Shown here piece after piece: positions 1 through 6,718 of a DNA stretch of 24,441 nt. The position numbers were made by a program, and so were the translations under genes. The first letter of the stretch is position 1. Each line of letters starts with the position of its first letter. This DNA comes from JBPOHE01 sp052035915. GTDB taxonomy: Bacteria; Pseudomonadota; Gammaproteobacteria; Chromatiales; Chromatiaceae. A model generated the notes under the pieces. That model searched no databases, had not been told where the DNA came from, and saw only the letters and a program-made list of their open reading frames with translations. The stretch lies in the NCBI GenBank assembly GCA_052035915.1, contig JBPOHE010000133.1:1-24441 (forward strand). Reading direction: 5' to 3'.

Positions 1-127
1 CCCTCACCGATCTCGGCGAGAATCCCAACATCAGCTTGCCTGCGGTCGCAAACTGATGACCTTCCCTTCCTTGCCAGAGTCGATGACCTTCTGATCGCTT
101 CTTACACCACGTCCGGGGACACGATCG
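1..127 (+). mobile_element. 3' end of a putative insertion sequence (partial, left copy)
   Basis: The reading frame from position 3 ends LTDLGENPNISLPAVAN followed by TGA at 54-56, which looks like the C-terminus of a protein cut off by the window edge. It is followed by about 70 non-coding bases. The whole stretch recurs in inverted orientation at 24315-24441: positions 1-57 are identical and 58-127 align without gaps with 13 mismatches. Similarity stops sharply after 127, as expected for the outer end of a mobile element. A transposase C-terminus is the simplest reading, but I cannot name the IS family. It could also be another multicopy gene end at which an assembly broke. Confidence 0.5.
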
Positions 128-290
128 CCAACTTGTCATATTGGTCAGCCTGTCCCCGCGAAAGCGGGGAGAAGCCGGTATCCAGAGGCCAGGAGGCCAT
201 CGAAGGTACCGTCCATGGCGCTGGATTCCGGCTTCCCGGCCGGAATGACGGCCCATATCTTTCTCGCTGAAATAACTTGCTAATCAGAAG
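128..290 (-). repeat. Dispersed intergenic repeat, copy A (about 160 bp)
   Basis: Read on the minus strand, this segment aligns with 5625-5788 on the plus strand over its full length at roughly 80% identity. Shared blocks include CTTCTGATTAG at one end, TTTCAGCGAGAAAGA, CGTCATTCCGG, GGGAAGCCGGAATCCAGCGC and CTCTGGATACCGGCTTCTCC. Short inner palindromes (ATTCCGGC/GCCGGAAT) resemble the REP-like intergenic repeats common in proteobacteria. Copy A directly abuts the putative IS end at 127. I see no coding potential. Confidence 0.75.
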
Positions 291-396
291 GCCACATGCT
301 TGGCGCCTTGGATGATGGCATCGTTTATGGTTCAAGAAGCAAGGGGAAACGGCCAGCCTTTTTGGTTCGCCCTCTGTGCGAAAAGAGGAGACGCCA

Positions 397-774
397 TCAG
401 GCCATCAGCCGATACAGCAGATAGATGATAAGAAAACCGCCCACGGCGGCGAGCAGCAGACTCAGGCTGAGACTGGTCGCCGCGGCCTGGTAGCTCTTGA
501 GGTCATCGGCCTCGATCGCCTTGGCGTTGGAGCGAAAGCGGACGGTCGCGGCGACGACGATGCCGATCCCCACCAGCAGCAACACCAGGCCGGTCATCTG
601 GGCGAAGGAGGAGGGACCGATGGCGGCCTGTCCGGAATTGATCCGGTGCCATTCGATCATGAAGAGATCGAAGCGCTCGATGACGAAACCGAAGCCCATG
701 ATGGCGATGGCGGTGCGGATCCAAGCCAGATAGGTGCGTTCGTTGGCGGCGTGATCCGTGTAACGGCTGATCAC
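397..774 (-). CDS. DUF202 family inner-membrane protein (YidH-like)
   Basis: This is a small integral membrane protein of 125 aa with no established biochemical function. It has the DUF202 signature near the N-terminus (ANERTYLAWIRTAIAIMGFG, about residues 9-28), followed by two more hydrophobic segments at about 55-77 and 98-122, giving three membrane spans as in E. coli YidH. The start is GTG at 774, preceded by GGGGAAG five bases upstream, a good ribosome binding site. It lies 24 bp after the caspase-protein gene on the same strand, so the two are probably cotranscribed. A TATAAT-like sequence (minus strand, 798-803) overlaps the upstream stop codon and could add an internal promoter, though no good -35 box is visible. 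The family call is secure; a role linked to the caspase protein is only suggested by adjacency. Confidence 0.88.
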   Translation of the reverse strand: MISRYTDHAANERTYLAWIRTAIAIMGFGFVIERFDLFMIEWHRINSGQAAIGPSSFAQMTGLVLLLVGIGIVVAATVRFRSNAKAIEADDLKSYQAAATSLSLSLLLAAVGGFLIIYLLYRLMA

Positions 775-798
775 TTGTTCTTCCCCGAAAGGGCGCGA

Positions 799-3507
799 TT
801 ATAACGGCTGTCGCCTGGGCACGAAGAGAAAGTCCCCCGACTCGTGCCCGGCGAACTTGATCGGGGCGTACTCGGGCACCTGCTCGACCTGATACTTGTT
901 GGCGTCGAAGGCCACCCGGGCGGCGACCTCGCGGAAGATGCGCTGGCCCTCGGCCACGTCGCCGATATCCTCCAGCACCCCGATCAACGCCTTGGCGAAC
1001 ACTGAGTGGGCGCCGCCGCCGCCATCGAGCACCGGCGCCAGGCCACCCGAGGTCAGCACCGTCCGCGAACGCATCTTGGCGATGGTCTTCAACCAGTGGG
1101 TCCGGGTCTCCCGGGACTGCCCGGCTTCCAGGTTGGCCAGCGAGGAGCGGGTCAGGGCTCCGGAGTAACAGGAATCCGAGATCACCAGCACATGGCGGGC
1201 GGACATGGCGTTCAGGACATCCGTGATGGCAACGGTGGAGATCCAGTTCGCCGTGCTGTCCGCCTCCGCGTCCAGGGGCAGCCAGTGTCCGCGCAGGTTA
1301 GCGCGGTCGAGCTCGCCGTGACCGGCGTAGAAGATCAGCAGATTGTCGTTTTCGGTCAATTCCTTACGCAGCCGGTTGAGTTCCGAGAGGATCTGATAGC
1401 GGTTGGCGTCCAGCAGCAGGCTGGTCTTGAAGCCGAACTTCTTCTCCAACAGGCGACCTATGACCTGGGCGTCGTACTTGGCGGTTTCCAGGCGCGGCAG
1501 GCTGGGATAATTCTGGTTGCCGATCACCAGGGCATAGTATTTCCCCACCTCGACCCCTTCCAGGCTATCCGTCTCCTTCGCCACCACCTTGGTCGCGCCC
1601 TTCTCGCTCACCAGCTTGAAGGCCAGACTGGCCTGACGGCCCTGCTTGTCCACGGCGAGAATATTCACCGGCGTCGTTTCCCCGGCGAGGCGGATATCGG
1701 TCTGGAACAGCCCCTTGTCATCCGCCAGGGCGGTGGCGCCGTTGATGGTCAGGGCGAAGAGTCCGGCCGGCGAGGCCACCTGGCCGATGATGGTACGGGT
1801 GCCTTCATTGGCTTTCACCGGGATGGAAGACTCGCCGCGCACCACCACGAGGGGCGGATCGATGAGCTGGATACTGGGTGGGGCCAGGGGGATATCCGCG
1901 CCCGCCGCCCGGGACGTCTCCGGCGCCTTGGTCTGTTTCTGCAATTCGTTGAGTCGCGTCTGCCACTGGCTGGACTCTTCCCGTAACTGAGCCACCTTGT
2001 GTTCGTTGTCCGCCAACGCCTTTTCCCGCTCCGCCAGACGGGCTTCGAGCTGCTGGATACGTTGGGCCTGGGCCGGGTCCGGCGTGGGCCTGGCGGCCGC
2101 CTGGGCCCTGGTCTGCTCCAACTCGGTGACCTTGGCGGTCATTTGCGTCTGCAACCGCTGCATTTCCGCCTTGGCCTGGGTCAGTTGCCCCTGGAGTTCC
2201 GCCACCTGTGGTTGTTTGGCGGCCTCGGCGGCGCCGACCTGGGCCTCCAGACGGGCGGTTTTCTGGCGTAACTGTTCGGCGGTCTGGCGCTGCTCGGCCA
2301 GGGCCTGTTCCTGACGCTTCGTCTGTGCCTCCAATTCGGCGATGCGCTGGGTGGAGGGCGGCTGGCTCTGGGCACGCTGCAACTCGGCCCGCAGTTGTTG
2401 GAGTTCGGCGTCGCTCTTGGTCGACAACTGCTGGGTACGGGTCAGTTCTTGCTTGGTGCGTTCGAGTTGGGCCTGAGCCTGGGCCAAGTGTTCCTTGATC
2501 GAGGTCCCTTCGCTTTGTAGGGATTCGAGCCTGGCCCCCTGGTGTTTCGACTGCTCTTCGAGCTGGCGGATCTGTTCCTGTTTCTGGGTCAGCTCCCGGT
2601 TCTGGCGCTCCACATCGGCGCGCATCTGCTCCACCTTCTGTTGCTCGGCGGGGGAGAGCCCGCTGGTCGGGCGTTGCTCCAGTTCCTGCCGCAGGCGCTC
2701 GCGGTCCCTTTGGAGGGTGGATTCTTTTTGGTTGAACTCCTGACGCGCCCGGCTGAGTTCGGAACTTCTGGCCTGGAGGCTGCGCCGCAGGGCTTCCTGC
2801 TTCTGACGCGAACTTTCCAGCTCCGATCCCTTGGCTTGCAGGTTCCGCCGCAGGGATTCCTGTTCCCGTCGCGAGCTGTCCAGTTCCGAGCCCTTGGCCT
2901 GGAGATCACGCCGCAGCGCCTCGGTCTCGCGACGGCTCTGTTCCAGCTCGGACCGGTCGATGACTATCGCCTCGGGAAGCTGGGAGGCCTGGCGATAGAG
3001 TTCCAGGGCGCGATTGAGATCGATATTCACCCCGCGACCCTTCTCGTAGAGAAAGGCCAGATTGATCTGGGCGCGATTGAACCCCTGTTCGGCCGAGCGT
3101 TTGTACCAGAGCGCCGCCGATTCGTAATCCGGTGCCACCCCGAGCCCTTTCTCATAGATCTCGCCGACCTTGTTCTGGGCGTCCGCATCGCCCTGCTGGG
3201 CCAGGGGCAGCCAAACATTGAGGGCGCTGCTGTAATTCGCCCGATCGTAAGCGACATACTCGCCGCCGCGGATCTCGCAGTCCTGGGCCGAGGTCTGGAT
3301 GGCGCGGCGGGCGGCCAGATAGGTGACCCGGCTCCCCAGGCGGCGGACCTGACTGGGCAAGAGACAATCGACGATGAGCAGATCATTGGCGGCGGAAGCC
3401 GACCCCGCGGGAATGAGGTCGGGACGTGTCCCGCCCTGTTCGACGCAGGCCAGTGTCACCAAGGCTGAGACGGCTGTTGCCGCCAGGAGTTTGCTGAAAG
3501 ATTTCAT
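799..3507 (-). CDS. Caspase-like (peptidase C14) protein with Sel1 repeats and a long coiled coil
   Basis: Multidomain envelope protein of 902 aa from the ATG at 3507. A TTG at 3528 would add seven residues; those numbers are used here. Order: hydrophobic leader ending VTLAC (about 10-28, a possible but imperfect lipobox); Sel1-like repeats (about 95-185); a coiled coil rich in Q, E, R and A (about 190-535) with three tandem 23-residue units at about 198-262 (LRRDLQAKGSEL, LRRNLQAKGSEL, LRRSLQARSSEL); a beta-sandwich-like linker with IDPP and ASPAGLFALTINGA (about 550-640); and a C-terminal caspase fold (about 663-905). The catalytic pair is visible: His737 in YAGHG and Cys787 in SDSCYSG, so the peptidase is predicted active. 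Caspase-like proteins usually cleave after Arg or Lys; the substrate here is unknown. It probably sits in the periplasm or membrane and shares an operon with the DUF202 gene downstream. Confidence 0.9.
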   Translation of the reverse strand: MKSFSKLLAATAVSALVTLACVEQGGTRPDLIPAGSASAANDLLIVDCLLPSQVRRLGSRVTYLAARRAIQTSAQDCEIRGGEYVAYDRANYSSALNVWLPLAQQGDADAQNKVGEIYEKGLGVAPDYESAALWYKRSAEQGFNRAQINLAFLYEKGRGVNIDLNRALELYRQASQLPEAIVIDRSELEQSRRETEALRRDLQAKGSELDSSRREQESLRRNLQAKGSELESSRQKQEALRRSLQARSSELSRARQEFNQKESTLQRDRERLRQELEQRPTSGLSPAEQQKVEQMRADVERQNRELTQKQEQIRQLEEQSKHQGARLESLQSEGTSIKEHLAQAQAQLERTKQELTRTQQLSTKSDAELQQLRAELQRAQSQPPSTQRIAELEAQTKRQEQALAEQRQTAEQLRQKTARLEAQVGAAEAAKQPQVAELQGQLTQAKAEMQRLQTQMTAKVTELEQTRAQAAARPTPDPAQAQRIQQLEARLAEREKALADNEHKVAQLREESSQWQTRLNELQKQTKAPETSRAAGADIPLAPPSIQLIDPPLVVVRGESSIPVKANEGTRTIIGQVASPAGLFALTINGATALADDKGLFQTDIRLAGETTPVNILAVDKQGRQASLAFKLVSEKGATKVVAKETDSLEGVEVGKYYALVIGNQNYPSLPRLETAKYDAQVIGRLLEKKFGFKTSLLLDANRYQILSELNRLRKELTENDNLLIFYAGHGELDRANLRGHWLPLDAEADSTANWISTVAITDVLNAMSARHVLVISDSCYSGALTRSSLANLEAGQSRETRTHWLKTIAKMRSRTVLTSGGLAPVLDGGGGAHSVFAKALIGVLEDIGDVAEGQRIFREVAARVAFDANKYQVEQVPEYAPIKFAGHESGDFLFVPRRQPL

Positions 3508-3819
3508 GCGCTGCTGTCGTGATCTCAAGAAAAGAAAATGATGCCGGCCGGATCAGGCGCCTCGGCTCCATCCGCCAGGCCTTCCAGTATGAGTGGCGGG
3601 CTTCGGCCCTGAGCCGGCACCATACAACACGAGATATTTCTTATCTACATCACGCGATCTAATGAAAATGCTTATGGACCGCTCAACTTCAGCCCCCGGC
3701 CCGGGGGCGCTTCGACATCGAAAAGGAATCGCGGGAGGTCGCCACCACCGCCTTCGCCCCGGATGGATGCGGAAGTGTAGTCCCCTGGTCGGTCACCGGC
3801 CTCCCGCCCGCGACGGGGT
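3508..3819. other. Intergenic region with AT-rich patch and GC hairpin
   Basis: This 312-base gap contains no supported gene. It holds an AT-rich patch (about 3630-3675) in an otherwise GC-rich stretch, a plausible place for the promoter of the caspase gene on the minus strand, although no convincing -35/-10 pair stands out. A perfect 8-bp inverted repeat, GCCCCCGG and CCGGGGGC separated by one base, lies at 3692-3708. It could act as a hairpin downstream of the minus-strand gene ending at 3820, but no U-tract follows it. Confidence 0.4.
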
Positions 3820-4275
3820 TCAGGCCGCCACCCTGTTGTCCTCACGCCAGTTGCGCACCATGGCGGCATAGCCCTCGGCCGGCTCGCGCTGGCCGATCAA
3901 CAGCTCCCGCAGATCATCCGCATCCGCATGGCGATAGTGCTGGTGTTCGGTGCAGAAGAGGATGTACTGGCTTTCCGAGGGCACCGATTCGCCGCGCACG
4001 ATATCGTGCAGATGACTGGCGCAGGTCGCGCCTTCATGAAAGTGGGCGGTGCTACAGGTACAGAACTCCTCCGGCCCCCCCGTCCGATAGGCGGCGGCGC
4101 TTTCCGCGCTGGTGATCATGGAAATCGCGCCCTCGGCCCCCCAGATCCTGGTTTCCCGCACATCCCCGGGCTCCAGATGCAGGCCGGTCAAAGGATCCAG
4201 CGGGCCGGTGGGAACCGTCCAGTCCGTTTCCGCCAGGAATTGGTGCAGTGCCTCTGTACGCTCATGGTCCAACAT
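3820..4275 (-). CDS. Cys/His-rich conserved hypothetical protein
   Basis: I do not recognise this 151-aa protein. Its centre is dense in possible metal ligands: Cys72, Cys74, His78, His80, Cys85, His88 and His90 (FCTCSTAHFHEGATC followed by HLHD), then Cys108, His111, His113 and His116. There is no signal peptide or membrane segment, so it is probably cytoplasmic. The C-terminal third is acidic then mixed helical (DADDLRELLIGQ). The start ATG at 4275 has a good ribosome binding site, GAGGAG, about eight bases upstream. It lies 149 bp downstream of the gamma carbonic anhydrase homologue on the same strand, and the gap makes cotranscription uncertain. A metal-binding or redox role is inference from composition only. 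Confidence 0.7.
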   Translation of the reverse strand: MLDHERTEALHQFLAETDWTVPTGPLDPLTGLHLEPGDVRETRIWGAEGAISMITSAESAAAYRTGGPEEFCTCSTAHFHEGATCASHLHDIVRGESVPSESQYILFCTEHQHYRHADADDLRELLIGQREPAEGYAAMVRNWREDNRVAA

Positions 4276-4424
4276 CTTCTTGATCTCCTCGGCTCTACCT
4301 CAGCGGACCTCCAGCTCCACCCCCGGACATCCCGGCTGCCGTAGCGGACGGATCCAGGATCCCCGGAAGCGGGCTGACCCTCTCATACATAAGCATAGAA
4401 CCTGGGGCGCCAGGCTGAGGCCCA

Positions 4425-4994
4425 TCAGGTCAGGGAATGAGTCGACGACTGAGCGGCCTCTTCCAGGTAGGTGGCGGCCAGTTTCACATAGTTCTCGGCG
4501 ACATATTCGAGATAGGTCAATTCCTGTTCGGTCAGGGCGCGCACCCTTTTCACCGGGGTTCCCATCCAGAGTTGGCCGCCTTCCAGCACCTTGCCGCCTG
4601 GCACCAGACTACCGGCGCCGAGGATGATGCGGGGCTCCAGCACGGCGCCGTCGAGGATGGTGGCGGACATCCCGATCAGGCAGGAATCCCCGATGGTGCA
4701 ACCGTGCAGCATCACCTTGTGGCCGATGGTCACCCCGGCGCCGATGCGTAGCGGAAAACCATCCGGGTTGAATCGGCTGGCGTGGGTGACATGGAGCACG
4801 CTGCCGTCCTGGACATTGGTACGGGCGCCGATGCGGATGTGGTGGATGTCGCCCCGCACCACGGTGGTGGGCCAGATCGAGGCACCCGCTCCGATCTCCA
4901 CGTCGCCGATGACGACCGCGGTGGGATCGATCCACACCCCTTCGGCCACTCGCGGCCAGAGACCCTTGAACGGGCGCAGGCTTTCCGACTTCAT
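4425..4994 (-). CDS. yrdA: Gamma carbonic anhydrase family protein (YrdA-like)
   Basis: Left-handed beta-helix protein of 189 aa, the usual length for the YrdA/CaiE/PaaY group. Hexapeptide repeats run from about residue 20 to 160 (VVIGDVEIGAGASIWPTTVV, IGARTNVQDGSVLHV, VTIGHKVMLHGCTIG). The three zinc-binding His positions of the family are present (His71 in VTHAS, His92 and His97 in GHKVMLHGC). The N-terminal LRPFKGLWP and the motif RGDIHHIRIGARTNVQDG match E. coli YrdA closely. Family members form trimers; many have no measured carbonic anhydrase activity, so the reaction is not assured. The ATG at 4994 follows GGAGG about five bases upstream. It is divergent from lemA across only 62 bp, so both promoters must lie there. 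Confidence 0.92.
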   Translation of the reverse strand: MKSESLRPFKGLWPRVAEGVWIDPTAVVIGDVEIGAGASIWPTTVVRGDIHHIRIGARTNVQDGSVLHVTHASRFNPDGFPLRIGAGVTIGHKVMLHGCTIGDSCLIGMSATILDGAVLEPRIILGAGSLVPGGKVLEGGQLWMGTPVKRVRALTEQELTYLEYVAENYVKLAATYLEEAAQSSTHSLT

Positions 4995-5016
4995 CTTCCC
5001 TCCTCGAAGTGGGTGA

Positions 5017-5022
5017 TATACT
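5017..5022 (+). promoter_or_regulatory. Candidate -10 box for lemA
   Basis: The sequence TATACT lies in the 62-bp divergent region, 35 bases before the lemA ATG, and the surroundings are AT-rich compared with the flanking genes. The matching -35 region (TTCCCT, spacer 15) is poor, so this is only a weak candidate. On the other strand TTGACC is present but too close to TATATC for a normal sigma-70 spacing. Confidence 0.25.
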
Positions 5023-5056
5023 TGGTGAAATTGGTCAAGTGTAGCCGAGGCCGCCG

Positions 5057-5635
5057 ATGTCGTTGAGTAGTGTTTTGATTCTTGGTCTGATCCTCGCCGG
5101 CCTGGTGTACGGCGTCATCATCTACAACGGTTTGGTCGGCCTCAAACACGGCGTGGCCAAGGCCTGGGCCAACATCGACGTGCTGCTCAAGCAGCGTCAT
5201 GACGAACTGCCCAAACTGGTGGAGACCTGCAAGCAATACATGGCCTACGAACAGGCCACCCTGGAAAAGGTCATGCGCGCCCGGGCGGCGGTGGCCCAGG
5301 CCAGGGAGCAAGGCGACATCGCCCAGGTCGGGGCGGCGGAGACCGAATTGCGACTCGGGCTGGGGCAACTCTTCGCCGTCGCCGAGGCCTACCCTGACCT
5401 CAAGGCCAACCAAACCTTCCAGCACCTCCAGGGGCGTATCACCGATCTGGAAAACAGCATCGCCGACCGCCGCGAGTTCTATAACGAAAGCGTCAACAAC
5501 AACAATGTCCGCATCGAGCAATTCCCCGATCTCTTGATCGCCCGCCTGTTTCAGTTCACAGCGGCGGAATTGCTGGAATTCGGCGAGGAAGACCGCCGGG
5601 ACGTCGACGTCAAGACGTTGTTTTCTTCTGATTAG
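5057..5635 (+). CDS. lemA: LemA family protein
   Basis: Membrane-anchored helical-bundle protein of 192 aa, within the usual LemA size. One N-terminal membrane segment (about residues 5-24, LILGLILAGLVYGVIIYNGL) is followed by the family core: YNGLVGLKHGVAKAWANIDV, LLKQRHDELPKLVETCKQYM, AEAYPDLKANQTFQHLQGRI, ENSIADRREFYNESVNNNNV and FPDLLIARLFQF. The molecular function of LemA is not established. In many proteobacteria lemA is followed directly by a GIDE-domain or related membrane gene. Here that partner starts at 7829, separated by a repeat and a restriction-modification pair. The last codons and stop (CTTCTGATTAG) coincide with the first bases of dispersed repeat copy B, so the extreme C-terminus may have been rewritten by the insertion. 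Confidence 0.93.
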   Translation: MSLSSVLILGLILAGLVYGVIIYNGLVGLKHGVAKAWANIDVLLKQRHDELPKLVETCKQYMAYEQATLEKVMRARAAVAQAREQGDIAQVGAAETELRLGLGQLFAVAEAYPDLKANQTFQHLQGRITDLENSIADRREFYNESVNNNNVRIEQFPDLLIARLFQFTAAELLEFGEEDRRDVDVKTLFSSD

Positions 5636-5788
5636 CCAGGTGTTTCAGCGAGAAAGAGAGGTGCCGTCATTCCGGACGGGAAGCCGGAATCCAGCGCCAC
5701 GGACGGTACCTGCGGTGGTCTCCTGGCCTCTGGATACCGGCTTCTCCCCGCTTTTGCGGCGACAGGCGTGCCGGTATGGCGACTTGGC
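5625..5788 (+). repeat. Dispersed intergenic repeat, copy B (about 160 bp)
   Basis: This is the second copy of the repeat at 128-290, in opposite orientation, at roughly 80% identity. It begins inside the last codons of lemA (CTTCTGATTAG, including its TAG stop) and ends about 40 bp before the restriction endonuclease start. Inner palindromes such as ATTCCGG...CCGGAAT and ACCGGCTTCTCCCCGC are shared with copy A. It marks the left border of the low-GC restriction-modification island. Confidence 0.75.
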
Positions 5789-5827
5789 TGAGGTAACCCG
5801 CTGCGTCTAGGTGAATTGAGGATGGAA

Positions 5828-6718
5828 ATGCAAAGACCCAATCATCCACTCGGTGAAGTATTCGGACACTCCCCTACCGATTTCAGCGACAAAGCCGTTC
5901 GTTTCCGTAAATACAAGCTGTGCCCTTTCAACAATAAAATTCCGAACTGTACCAAGGACAAGGCAAAAGATCCGCTTGGGGTGTGTAGCGTCAGTAGTGG
6001 AGACAAGCTTGTCATCACTTGCCCTGTTCGCTTTCGCGAACATTGGCTCATTGCCGAAGATGCCGCGGATTTCTTCTTTGAAGAAAATGCCATGTGGACC
6101 TCATTAACTGAAGTCAGAATGGCCGATCAGGAAGGCAAATCCGCCGGAAATATAGATATGGTTCTGGTCGCTTACGATGAACAGGGAAGGATCTACGATT
6201 TCGGTGCTCTGGAAATCCAAGCCGTCTATATTTCAGGCAACATCCGCGATCCTTTTGCGCGCTATATGTCCGATTGTCAAACCAATGCCTTGATGGACTG
6301 GCGTAGCGAACCAAACTACCCAAGACCGGACTTTCTTTCATCTTCGAGAAAACGCCTGGCACCGCAACTGTTCTTTAAAGGTGGAATCCTCCATGCCTGG
6401 AACAAAAAGATGGCGGTTGCGTTGGACACCCCATTCTTTGAAACTCTCCCACAATTCAAAGAAGTCGACAAATCTGTCGCTGAAGTAGCCTGGTTGGTCT
6501 ATGATCTTGTTGAGAACGATCAAGGCAACGGGTATCAGCTACGAAGGGCACGAGTGCTATACTCTAGGTTTTTGGATGCATTGAATACTATTACAAAGCC
6601 GAAGGTCGGTAGGATAGAGGATTTCTTGAAAGTGTTGCAGTCTAAAGTGGACGAGAAATTGGAGTCTCCACCGATAACCCAGAATCTGGAGAATCCTTTC
6701 GGAGCCGGGAACCGATGA
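5828..6718 (+). CDS. NotI-family type II restriction endonuclease
   Basis: Predicted site-specific endonuclease of 296 aa from the ATG at 5828, preferred because GAGG lies six bases upstream; TTG at 5816 and ATG at 5822 are in-frame alternatives. Residues below are counted from 5816. The N-terminal part has the four-cysteine metal-binding arrangement of NotI: Cys36 (CPFNN), Cys45 (CTKD), Cys57 (GVCSV) and Cys69 (TCPVRF). The nuclease core is the PD-(D/E)xK variant of NotI, with Asp114 in NIDMVLVAY and Glu133-x-Gln135 in ALEIQAVYISGN, where Gln replaces the usual Lys. NotI itself is longer (about 380 aa), so the C-terminus is reduced. The stop overlaps the start of the methyltransferase by 4 bp. 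Base composition is visibly less GC-rich than the neighbours, suggesting horizontal acquisition. The recognition sequence cannot be read from the protein. Confidence 0.88.
   Translation: MQRPNHPLGEVFGHSPTDFSDKAVRFRKYKLCPFNNKIPNCTKDKAKDPLGVCSVSSGDKLVITCPVRFREHWLIAEDAADFFFEENAMWTSLTEVRMADQEGKSAGNIDMVLVAYDEQGRIYDFGALEIQAVYISGNIRDPFARYMSDCQTNALMDWRSEPNYPRPDFLSSSRKRLAPQLFFKGGILHAWNKKMAVALDTPFFETLPQFKEVDKSVAEVAWLVYDLVENDQGNGYQLRRARVLYSRFLDALNTITKPKVGRIEDFLKVLQSKVDEKLESPPITQNLENPFGAGNR
6555..6563 (+). promoter_or_regulatory. Candidate internal extended -10 promoter for the methyltransferase
   Basis: TGCTATACT inside the endonuclease gene matches an extended -10 element (TGn plus TATACT), about 150 bases upstream of the methyltransferase start. 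No good -35 hexamer lies 17 bases upstream. If active it would let the methylase be made independently of the endonuclease, which otherwise comes first in the operon. It could equally be a chance match in an AT-richer gene. Confidence 0.25.

Larger units (their letters stand above)
1..396. other. Gene-free left end
   Basis: Apart from the IS-like terminus (1-127) and repeat copy A (128-290), the remaining 106 bases up to the stop of the DUF202 gene show no supported gene, RNA or clear terminator. The short open frame on the minus strand at 102-335 runs across the junction of the two repeats and is not a credible gene. Confidence 0.6.

Noticed and set aside
1..57. Circular-molecule overlap between the two ends
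   Set aside because: The ends are inverted, not direct, repeats, so they do not indicate a circular replicon.
102..335. Small minus-strand gene near the left end
   Set aside because: The frame spans the junction between the IS-like end and dispersed repeat copy A and has no recognisable protein features.
2740..2950. Regular 69-bp spaced repeats that could suggest a CRISPR-like array
   Set aside because: They are coding tandem units within the coiled coil of the caspase protein and lack unique spacers.
3672..3869. Short minus-strand frame between the caspase gene and the Cys/His-rich gene
   Set aside because: It overlaps the end of a better-supported gene, has atypical composition (Gly/Arg-rich) and no family match I can recognise.
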